Of a stretch of 64,000 bases of DNA, positions 46,315 to 54,695 are shown one piece after another; positions within the stretch are counted from its first letter, which is position 1, and every line of letters begins with the position of its first letter. The notes below the pieces were generated by a model. It was not told the origin of the DNA. It saw nothing but the letters and a program-made list of their open reading frames with translations, and ran no database searches. The DNA is from JAEXOD01 sp963667875 (GTDB lineage: Bacteria; Bacteroidota; Ignavibacteria; Ignavibacteriales; Melioribacteraceae), in NCBI GenBank assembly GCA_963667875.2, contig CAXXGC010000009.1, forward strand, positions 769,893 to 833,892, read 5' to 3'. A program made the translations under genes and the position numbers.

Positions 46315-46893
46315 TTGAGTGCTATAAGAACATACAAAAAGGGCGAATGTATTGTTTTTAGATCGACAAAAGAGAAATTTGGTGGTTTGTCTAATATGGC
46401 TCCAGGGTACCCAATTATAATTAATGGAATTGAATTTAGAACATCTGAAGCATTGTATCAATCATTGAGATATCCACGGTATCCCGAAATACAGCAACAA
46501 ATTATTGTTCAAAAAAGTCCAATATCGGCAAAAATGAAAAGCAAAAAATATTATGAATTTACTAGAATAGATTGGATGAAAATTAGATTTGTTATTATGA
46601 AATTTTGCTTAGAAATAAAATTACAACAAAATTGGGATAAATTATATGAGGTTTTGCTATCAACCGAGCATTTACCGATAGTCGAAGAAGCACCAGATGG
46701 TAAGGTTTGGGGTGCTGTACTTAAAGGTGACTACTACATTGGGACAAATGCTTTAGGAAGATTGTTAATGCAATTGAGAGAAGATTATGTGTTTTCCAAT
46801 AAGACTTCAAAAATATTTATACCGAGTGTCGGTGATTTGTTTTTATTGGGTAAAGAAATAACATCAGATTCGTTAAAATTTGATAAATATTAG
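46315..46893 (+). CDS. NADAR-family protein (YbiA/RibX-like)
   Basis: A 192-residue protein with the NADAR domain: FGGLSNMAPGYPIIINGIEF, the SEALYQ helix, DWMKIRFVIMKFCLEIKLQQ, and the NALGRLLMQLRE end. The domain binds NAD or ADP-ribose-type ligands and cleaves N-glycosidic bonds; some members remove ADP-ribose from guanine or act in riboflavin-pathway detoxification. I accept a TTG start: AGAGGA lies about 10 bp upstream and no earlier ATG exists. Its 1-bp spacing from the PRTase-CE-like gene implies a joint function. The ~30 residues after the domain are unassigned. Confidence 0.8.
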   Translation: MSAIRTYKKGECIVFRSTKEKFGGLSNMAPGYPIIINGIEFRTSEALYQSLRYPRYPEIQQQIIVQKSPISAKMKSKKYYEFTRIDWMKIRFVIMKFCLEIKLQQNWDKLYEVLLSTEHLPIVEEAPDGKVWGAVLKGDYYIGTNALGRLLMQLREDYVFSNKTSKIFIPSVGDLFLLGKEITSDSLKFDKY

Positions 46894-47010
46894 ATTGGTT
46901 GTAGCCGATGTTTTTAAATTGCTAAAGTTTGTAAAGCTTTTGAAAATATTTTGTAATATTGCCATGAGGAAATATTTTAAGTGTTAAAATGAAAATGAAT
47001 AAATAAATAT

Positions 47011-49953
47011 ATGAACAATATAGCCGAACTTATTTCACAAATACGCTTTCAACTTTATCAGTTATCTGCAAGAAATGCACATCATGAATTTGAGCATTTG
47101 TGTCGGCATTTAGCAAGGGCAAGGATTTGTAGCAACATTCTTCCTGCTACCGGGCCTGTAAGTTCTGGGGGCGATCAAGGTAAAGATTTTGAGACATATA
47201 GAACTTATCTATCCAAACAGTTTGACGACAATGCTTTTATTGGCTTGACCTCGGAAAAACCACTTGCGTTTGCTTGCACTATTCAAATCAAAAATATTTA
47301 TGCAAAAATTAAATCAGATATTAACAAAATATTAAATGGTGATCCTGATATTGAAGGAATTCATTTTTTCCTTACACAAGATGTTCCAGTTGCCAAGCGG
47401 CACGAAATAGCAGAATGGTGTAAAACAAAACATACTATTAGCTTGGAAATATATGATGGACAAGCAATTGCAGAATTTTTGTCTGATTATGAAATGTTTT
47501 GGATTGCAGAAAAGTATCTAAGTATTCCTAATGACTTGTTTCCTAAAAAGCAAAATGATACAAATTGGTATACAAAACTATTGCTGAAATGGAAATCTAA
47601 AGTAGAAAATGATTTAAATTATTCGGATTTCTTTGAAATAAAATCAACAACACGTACTGCCACATTTGATGAAAATTACAAATTGGATTTACTGTTTTGG
47701 ATTAGTAAATTAAAAATATTTTCTAATAATAACAATGAACCGAATTTGAAAAGAAAAGCCATTTATGAGATAGTAGTAGCTTCATTACGTGGACTGAAGA
47801 CTTTAGAATGTACCTTTGATGAAATAGATTATTATTTTGAATCCATTAATTCAATGAATAAGCCTTATGATTTTGATGAAGCATTGACATTGATTACATA
47901 TTGTGTTGGTGCAAGTTGTCATAATGTTTTTTCGTATGATGAAAAGAAATTGATGAATTATAAAAATATATTGGAAAAGAAACTGGATGATAGAATAAAA
48001 AGAGAAGAAAGTTTAACAAATATTTGCTGTTTATATGAGATTAAGGGACGTACTTTTATTTTGCCAACTTTTGATGGATCAAAAGCTTTCAATTTTAGTG
48101 AAGCGATTTACTTTTGGAATAAAACAGCAGATTTAGCTAAAGATTGCCCGCTATATCCATTAGAAAGATTTTGCGATTATATCACAAATATTATCGAAAT
48201 TTATTCAGGGTTTATTAATGAATATTATGACGAACTTAATTTATTACTAGGGAAAATAGATGCGTTGTTAGCTAAACGATTTGGAGGATTTAAAGTAGCT
48301 GAAAAAGCCAAAGAAAGAGCAATGAAATTTTACAACAAAGGAGAAATAACCAAAGCTCTTCAACAGATGCATATTTCCAAAATAAATTGGTTTGCTGATG
48401 AAATGTTAGAAGGTTCTATCCTTTCAATATTGGCAATCGGTGATATTTATAATGATTTAGGACTAACTTATGCTGCGAAATATTATTTTATAGCAGCTGC
48501 ATTTATTACAATTGAGACACATAAGCCGGAACTAAAAAAGTATTTCATAGAAGCTATTTCATACTTAATCAATATTAATTATAGTAATGGTCAATGGTGT
48601 AATTATCTTGATTTTGCTGAAATTGGTTTAGTTGGTTATGATATTTTTGGAGACAAAGTTGTTCCCGAAGATGGAATAGATGATTTAACGAAAATTATCC
48701 ATGATACTTCATTTTTACTTGTTATTACAAAACAAATACATCCAGCAATATATGATGTTTTTATAAAACTTATTGATAATTGGGGGCTTGATGGTTATTT
48801 TTCAAAATCTATACCATTAGTAGAGAAGAATCTTTCAATGGGTGATACTAACGATTTATGGACAAAAATTCGTGAAAATTATAATTCGCTTCCTCTGAAC
48901 GATCTTGGTTGTCAAAGATTTATTAGATGGTCAGAATTAGGAATAGACTGGGAATTAAGGTTTTCAAATGTTTATCTTGCGGTTCCGATTTCTGAACAAT
49001 TCGCTGCAATTGCGCAAGTTTTATTGTGTGACCTGTCAAGCGTTGATTTGTTTTTACTTCAAACAAAAGTATCTATTGAAATTTTAGTGGATAAAGCATT
49101 CAAATATGAAATAATACCTCAATCTAGTAATAAAAATAGAGAGTGGGTTATTAAATTCCCTTGTTTCGAGGTAATTTCAGAATTAAACTTTAAAGATATT
49201 CAAAGCTATTGTACTGATGCAATAACAAAAATATTATTTGATCTTTCGCTTAAACCACATGATGAATTCTTAAATATTATTGAGCAATGTTTTAATAATG
49301 ATTTAATTTCAAAAGTATTTATTGCACGCTCTTATGAATCAATTTATAAATATTTTTTAGCCGTAGAGCAGTTTAATAAAATACCAAGGGCAAGTTTTGA
49401 ACCTCCCAATTCCCCTCAAAAGTTCATTACCAAATCACATCCCGTATTAGAATGGAAATCGCAACTTGGATTAACCTACAATGAAATTAAATCAAAAGAA
49501 TTTATCCAACGTAGATATCAGAACTTATCTTCCTGCCTTAGATTTACATTACCTAATCTTATGAAATCAAATGAATTCCTTTCAATTGTTTCGCAATTGA
49601 AATATAAAGGATGGAAAGACTGGCATATATTAATGGTAATTCTAAATATAACTTTAAATTATAGGGTTCAACGATTCCCATTAATTAATAATAATCCTCA
49701 AAAAATGAAAGCATTTATGGAAGATGCAATATCTAATCCTGAACCTGACGATGCTATTATAATACCTGTATCTTACTATTCTGAAATTTCAATGCTTGAA
49801 GGTCATAATGTTTATATGTTAACAATACTATCTGCTTTTGGATTAGAATGTCACCAAATGATACCCGATTTAGATGCAATAAATAAATTCTTAACATATC
49901 GATTTAGATATTGGGGGGATGATGTTGAACATGAGCCCATATTTACTAAATAA
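47011..49953 (+). CDS. Mrr-like nuclease domain fused to long helical-repeat region
   Basis: A 980-residue protein. The N-terminal 170 residues look like a restriction-endonuclease (Mrr-like, PD-(D/E)xK) fold. Glu26/Glu28 lie in the first helix, GGDQGKD supplies Asp55/Asp59, and IQIKN gives Gln92-x-Lys94, followed by a strand and the typical DGQAIAEFLSD closing helix. Residues about 200-980 are mostly alpha-helical with TPR-like stretches (for example AKYYFIAAAFI, KYFIEAISYLI), suggesting a protein-binding or sensing scaffold. No ATPase motif is seen. The gene follows the NADAR gene by 117 bp on the same strand. Cleavage of foreign or modified DNA is inferred. Confidence 0.62.
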   Translation: MNNIAELISQIRFQLYQLSARNAHHEFEHLCRHLARARICSNILPATGPVSSGGDQGKDFETYRTYLSKQFDDNAFIGLTSEKPLAFACTIQIKNIYAKIKSDINKILNGDPDIEGIHFFLTQDVPVAKRHEIAEWCKTKHTISLEIYDGQAIAEFLSDYEMFWIAEKYLSIPNDLFPKKQNDTNWYTKLLLKWKSKVENDLNYSDFFEIKSTTRTATFDENYKLDLLFWISKLKIFSNNNNEPNLKRKAIYEIVVASLRGLKTLECTFDEIDYYFESINSMNKPYDFDEALTLITYCVGASCHNVFSYDEKKLMNYKNILEKKLDDRIKREESLTNICCLYEIKGRTFILPTFDGSKAFNFSEAIYFWNKTADLAKDCPLYPLERFCDYITNIIEIYSGFINEYYDELNLLLGKIDALLAKRFGGFKVAEKAKERAMKFYNKGEITKALQQMHISKINWFADEMLEGSILSILAIGDIYNDLGLTYAAKYYFIAAAFITIETHKPELKKYFIEAISYLININYSNGQWCNYLDFAEIGLVGYDIFGDKVVPEDGIDDLTKIIHDTSFLLVITKQIHPAIYDVFIKLIDNWGLDGYFSKSIPLVEKNLSMGDTNDLWTKIRENYNSLPLNDLGCQRFIRWSELGIDWELRFSNVYLAVPISEQFAAIAQVLLCDLSSVDLFLLQTKVSIEILVDKAFKYEIIPQSSNKNREWVIKFPCFEVISELNFKDIQSYCTDAITKILFDLSLKPHDEFLNIIEQCFNNDLISKVFIARSYESIYKYFLAVEQFNKIPRASFEPPNSPQKFITKSHPVLEWKSQLGLTYNEIKSKEFIQRRYQNLSSCLRFTLPNLMKSNEFLSIVSQLKYKGWKDWHILMVILNITLNYRVQRFPLINNNPQKMKAFMEDAISNPEPDDAIIIPVSYYSEISMLEGHNVYMLTILSAFGLECHQMIPDLDAINKFLTYRFRYWGDDVEHEPIFTK

Positions 49954-50128
49954 GCTAAAATAATGGAGCTTATTCGTAAAATTAAATAATACTATTCTCC
50001 CAATCTTGATTTTAAAAGTTTCTTAACTTAACAAACAAATAATATCTTTTTAATAAAAAATTGCCCTTATTTACAATATTATTTGTAAATTTCTTTTTAC
50101 ACTAATAATAATTTGATATTAAAAAGGT

Positions 50129-51448
50129 ATGCCGGAACAAAAAAATAAAGCATGGGTTGTAAGTGCAGATATGGGTTATGGACATCAAAGGGCGGTTAAC
50201 CCGCTTGTTGATATTGCCGAAGGCGGTATTATTACTGTTGGAACTACTGACGATAGTGCCCCTGCCGAAAGAAAGTTATGGAAAAAATTACTAAACGGGT
50301 ATGAGCTTTTTTCGCGGGCAAGAAGTATTCCTATTATTGGCAAGCCGATATTCAGTATTTTAGACAGCTTTTTACATATTCCGTCTTTTTATCCCATGCG
50401 CGATTTATCCGTAAGTACATTTCAGGTAACTACCTTACTTTCGTTTGTGTCAAAAGGTTTATGTTCGGGTATGATGGAACGACTTTCCACAAAATATCTT
50501 CCGCTTATAACATCTTTTTACGCTCCTGCTATAGTTGCCGATATGAAAGGATACGATAAAATTTATTGTATTATTTGTGACGCTGACTTAAACAGAGTAT
50601 GGGTGGCAAAAAATCCTTATGACAGCAGAATTATATATTTTGCTCCCTGCGGAAAAGCGGCTCAAAGGTTGCGTGCTTATGGTGTTTCGGACGATAAAAT
50701 ATTTTTAACCGGATTCCCGTTATCCAAAACTTTGCTGGGTGATAAAGATTTATCTGTTCTAAAAGCAGATCTTGGCCAACGGTTGTTTTATTTGGATCCT
50801 AAACGCCGATTTTTCCATTTACATGAAAGAAACGTTGAACACTTTTTAGGAAAAGAAAATTTAGAATTTAAAAATGACAGAAAATTAACTATTACTTATG
50901 CCGTAGGCGGAGCCGGAGCTTTAAAAGAAGTTGGGGGGAAAATAGTATATAGCTTAAAGGAGAAAATATTAAACGGCGAACTTAAGTTAAATTTAGTTGC
51001 CGGAATTAGAAAAGAAGTTAATGAATATTTTGAAAATATAAAAAAATCGATTGGTGTAACAGATAACAGTATTGAAATTATTTATGATGATACACTAACT
51101 GGTTATTTTGAAAAATTTAATAATGTTATACGTACAACAGATATATTATGGACAAAACCAAGTGAATTATCGTTTTATTGCGGACTTGGATTGCCTATTA
51201 TAATAACATCTGCTATCGGTTCGCAGGAAATATTTAACAGTAAATGGTTAGTGGAATTAAACGTTGGTATAAAACAGGAAAATCCCGATTATACTAAAGA
51301 CTGGTTATTTGATATGCTTAAAAGCGGAAGATTAGCTGAAGCTGCTTGGTCCGGGTTTTTGAAATCGAGAAAACTTGGTACTTATAAAATTGAAGAGATA
51401 ATTGAAAAAGGGGAAATGAGTACGGATGATTCCTATGTTTTTAGATAA
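50129..51448 (+). CDS. GT28-like glycosyltransferase homologue (large form)
   Basis: A 439-residue protein. The start SADMGYGHQRAV resembles the glycine-rich N-terminal loop of MGDG-synthase/MurG-like glycosyltransferases. The middle has IYFAPCGKAAQRLRAYGVSD and TGFPLSKT, as in lipid glycosyltransferases. The C-terminal half has WTKPSELSFYCGLGLPII, corresponding to the donor-binding region. It is probably a lipid or membrane-associated glycosyltransferase of an uncharacterised subgroup. The next gene, 30 bp downstream, encodes a second, different member, so they may act in sequence on one glycolipid. Confidence 0.65.
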   Translation: MPEQKNKAWVVSADMGYGHQRAVNPLVDIAEGGIITVGTTDDSAPAERKLWKKLLNGYELFSRARSIPIIGKPIFSILDSFLHIPSFYPMRDLSVSTFQVTTLLSFVSKGLCSGMMERLSTKYLPLITSFYAPAIVADMKGYDKIYCIICDADLNRVWVAKNPYDSRIIYFAPCGKAAQRLRAYGVSDDKIFLTGFPLSKTLLGDKDLSVLKADLGQRLFYLDPKRRFFHLHERNVEHFLGKENLEFKNDRKLTITYAVGGAGALKEVGGKIVYSLKEKILNGELKLNLVAGIRKEVNEYFENIKKSIGVTDNSIEIIYDDTLTGYFEKFNNVIRTTDILWTKPSELSFYCGLGLPIIITSAIGSQEIFNSKWLVELNVGIKQENPDYTKDWLFDMLKSGRLAEAAWSGFLKSRKLGTYKIEEIIEKGEMSTDDSYVFR

Positions 51449-51478
51449 AAACAAATTATCATTTGGAAAAAAATAGTT

Positions 51479-52627
51479 ATGGAAGAAAATAATAAAATTG
51501 AAAAATATATGTTTTTTTATCTGCGCACTGGCGGCGGACATTTAGCTCCCGCCAAAGCAGCTGCCAATTATATTGAAAAAACATATTCCGGTAAAATTAA
51601 AACTATTTTGGTTGATGGACTAAAAGAAGCTCCGTTTTATGCACGGTTTATTGTAGAAGACGGGTACAGAATATTGCAAAATAAAGCTAAATGGTATTTT
51701 GAATTTTTATACGGAATAAATAAAATTCCGGGTTTTGCAAAACTTAACAGTATGTTAGTATCAGGCAGAGTATTGCCATATATTAAAAATCAGATTTTAA
51801 AGGAAAAACCCGATAAAATTGTAATTTTTCATTTCTTTTTAATTAAACCTATTTATAAAATACTAAAAGAATATAATCTTAATATTCCGGTTATTACTGT
51901 TGTTACGGATCCGTATTCCGCTCATCCCGTTTGGTTTTTAACAAAAGATCAAAATATTGTAGTGTTTAGTAATAAAGTTAAAAAATATGCGCAAAAGAAA
52001 AAAATATTAGGCAAAAATTTACATGTTTTTAATTTTATTTTGGATGAAAAATATTCCGAACCTATGGATAAAAGCCTTGTTCCGCAGTTAAAGGAAAAAT
52101 ACGGATATGATTTAAATAAAAAGATGGTTTTAATTGTTGGCGGCGGAGATGGAATTCCCAGAGGTAAAAAAATTGTAAAAGAATTGCTGCAAAATATTAA
52201 TTATGCCGATGTTGCTTTAGTATGCGGAAAAAATAAAGGGTTGTTTACGTACGCATCCAAACTAAAGAAAAAAAATAATTATACTAATTTACACGTGTAT
52301 GGTTATGTTGATTTTATTTATGATTTGTTAAATATTTCCGATATAGTAATAACTAAATGTGGTGCCTCTACATTTATGGAAATATTATTAACCGGAAAAA
52401 TCCCAATTATTAACGACTATATCTGGGAACAGGAAAAAGGAAATGTTGATTATCTGGTTGAAAATAACATGGGTATATTTGAAAAACAGATAAATAACCT
52501 GCCCTCAATAATTGCCGATTTAATTAACAAAGAAGAATATTACAACTTTTTTGTTAATAACATCAAAAAAGCAAAATTAAAAAACGGACTTCAGGAATTC
52601 AGCGAGTTTGTAGTTAAATTTAAGTGA
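51479..52627 (+). CDS. MGDG-synthase/UgtP-like glycosyltransferase (GT28)
   Basis: A 382-residue protein with the GGGHLAPAKA loop at about residues 14-23, an MGDG-synthase-type N-terminal domain, PVITVVTDPYSAHPVWF in the middle, and the C-terminal donor site MVLIVGGGDG followed by ITKCGASTFMEILLTGKIP. These match diacylglycerol glycosyltransferases that add glucose or galactose to membrane diacylglycerol. It is a peripheral membrane enzyme with no signal peptide. It shares an operon with the larger homologue upstream. Confidence 0.82.
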   Translation: MEENNKIEKYMFFYLRTGGGHLAPAKAAANYIEKTYSGKIKTILVDGLKEAPFYARFIVEDGYRILQNKAKWYFEFLYGINKIPGFAKLNSMLVSGRVLPYIKNQILKEKPDKIVIFHFFLIKPIYKILKEYNLNIPVITVVTDPYSAHPVWFLTKDQNIVVFSNKVKKYAQKKKILGKNLHVFNFILDEKYSEPMDKSLVPQLKEKYGYDLNKKMVLIVGGGDGIPRGKKIVKELLQNINYADVALVCGKNKGLFTYASKLKKKNNYTNLHVYGYVDFIYDLLNISDIVITKCGASTFMEILLTGKIPIINDYIWEQEKGNVDYLVENNMGIFEKQINNLPSIIADLINKEEYYNFFVNNIKKAKLKNGLQEFSEFVVKFK

Positions 52628-53265
52628 GTAGTTGTTTTGGGGGTTAATATAGGTTTTTAACCATATTTTGGATATCTCTTGTATAATATTGGACACATAA
52701 ACGATTAGATAAAAATATCCCGAATGGGGAATATATAATGCTAATTATCCCAAGCTAAAACAAAAATAAACTTCATGCGGCAAAAAGTGCTTAATATGCA
52801 TCTATTATGCATAAAATTACATTTGTCCGTCTGTTTATCTTTAATGCCCACTCCTTGATGCATATTTATGCGTTGATTAATAAATTCACCTTATAGCCGC
52901 CCGACTAATTAATAAAAAGTAATAGATGAATAACAGATTACATTACAACAAGTTATAGATATGTTGTTTGTTAAATGCGAGGAAAGATAAAATTTGTTTA
53001 ATAATTATTATAAGCTTCATAAAGGCCGTTATAAATTAATTTACTGAATCAAACAAGGGTAATAACTAATGCTGCTTGAACAATAAAAGCTATAAAAATC
53101 AAAATAATCCGCATAATCTTGTAAAAAACATATCAAAATAAAATAATATTTTCATAAAAAAAGTATATTATTTGTCTGTGATCTTCCTCACAATATCAGT
53201 TTGGTTTAACATTTTTATTACCTTATTTTTGAACCAAAAAAAAACGACAATTATTCGGATATCCA
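52628..53265. other. 638-bp intergenic region, no gene seen
   Basis: AT-rich spacer with several short ATGCAT/ATGCATA repeats (about 52796-52872) and no sustained frame, RNA gene or strong terminator. The last 40 bp before the next start are A-rich. Nothing further is supported. Confidence 0.5.
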
Positions 53266-54687
53266 ATGAAACTTAAAACTATTTTACTGACATTTTTATT
53301 AATATTTCCTGTTATTATTTATCCTCAAATAGTTATTGATCATAATTGTTGGGATATTTCCCGTATTCCTGATTCATATTTAGATAATGCTAAAACAAAT
53401 TTAAAGATATTTTATGTGCACAAATCGCATGGTGAACAACTTGTTGTTGACGGGGTAACACAAGTTTATAATACAATTAACAATAAATATGCATTTGCGG
53501 CGGGGTGGGATTTGCAGTCAAATCCTGCGGCATTAAATATTGCAAATCGCGGTTCGTATGGACCAGCCGATTATTGGACTACTGATGCCGGATTACAGCA
53601 GACAATTAATTATTTGGATTCTAAACCGGCAATAAATGTTAGCGGATTCATGTGGTGTTCGGATTTGAATTACGCCACCGAAGAATATGTCAATCAATAT
53701 TTAACAAATATTGCTTATTTGGAAGATATGTACAGCGGTCTGGCCGGTAAAAAAAGAAAAGTTACATTTATTTATTTTACCTCAAATATGAATAAAAATC
53801 CATGGGATATCTCAATAGATTATAATAAATATTTACGAAATGAACAAATTAGGGCTTGGGTAAAAGATAATCCTGCCAAAAACAGAGTATTATTTGATTT
53901 TGCCGATATGGATTGTTACTGGTATAATACTTCAACTAACGCTTGGGAAATGGGAACAGAAGTTTATAATTCGACAACAATACCGGTAATGTTGGATAGA
54001 TACAATACTGAAGTTCAAGATCATACAACATGGGAAAATATTGAACATAAAGGACGTGCTTTTTGGTGGATGTGTGCTCAATTAGCCGGTTGGGATCCTG
54101 CAAGCAGTATGCCTGTTGAATTGACGGATTTTGCTGGAATCTATAGTAATAACGGAATTAAACTTACATGGAGTACTGCTTCGGAATTAAACAACGCAGG
54201 ATTTATAATTGAGAGAGGATCAGTTTCTACCAATAATAAGGTTACAGATATAAAACGTATTGCTTTTATTGAAGGAAAAGGAAACAGTAACACAATTAAT
54301 AACTATCAATTTGTTGACAAATTAATACCGCAAACAGGACGATATTGCTATTATCTTTTGCAATTAGACATAGACGGAAATATTAAACCGGAAAAACAAA
54401 TAGAAGTAAATTTTGAATCCCCAAAAAATTTTGAGTTGTTCCAAAATTATCCAAATCCATTTAATCCCTCAACCACAATCAAATATCAAGTTGCAAATAA
54501 ATCAAATGTTGAGTTAAAGGTTTTTGATTTGTTGGGTCGGGAAATAGTGACTTTAGTAAACGAGATAAAAGAAGCCGGAGTTTATCAAACGCATTTTAAC
54601 GCCTCGGGATTAGCAAGCGGGGTGTACCTGTACAGAATTTGCGCTGATGGTTATTCAATATCAAAAAAATTAACAATACTAAAGTAA
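53266..54687 (+). CDS. secreted protein of unknown N-terminal domain with T9SS sorting domain
   Basis: A 473-residue secreted protein with a signal peptide (about 1-20). The N-terminal domain (about 21-285) opens with IFYVHKSHGEQL and closes with EHKGRAFWWMCAQLAGWD; this layout is reminiscent of SGNH-like hydrolases but no catalytic set is convincing. A fibronectin-like linker (about 288-385) begins PVELTDFAGIYSNNGIKLTW. The sorting domain has QNYPNPFNPSTTIKYQV. It lies 8 bp before a polysaccharide-lyase-like gene, suggesting a joint role in extracellular polymer breakdown (inference). Confidence 0.75.
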   Translation: MKLKTILLTFLLIFPVIIYPQIVIDHNCWDISRIPDSYLDNAKTNLKIFYVHKSHGEQLVVDGVTQVYNTINNKYAFAAGWDLQSNPAALNIANRGSYGPADYWTTDAGLQQTINYLDSKPAINVSGFMWCSDLNYATEEYVNQYLTNIAYLEDMYSGLAGKKRKVTFIYFTSNMNKNPWDISIDYNKYLRNEQIRAWVKDNPAKNRVLFDFADMDCYWYNTSTNAWEMGTEVYNSTTIPVMLDRYNTEVQDHTTWENIEHKGRAFWWMCAQLAGWDPASSMPVELTDFAGIYSNNGIKLTWSTASELNNAGFIIERGSVSTNNKVTDIKRIAFIEGKGNSNTINNYQFVDKLIPQTGRYCYYLLQLDIDGNIKPEKQIEVNFESPKNFELFQNYPNPFNPSTTIKYQVANKSNVELKVFDLLGREIVTLVNEIKEAGVYQTHFNASGLASGVYLYRICADGYSISKKLTILK

Positions 54688-54695
54688 AGGTTAAT

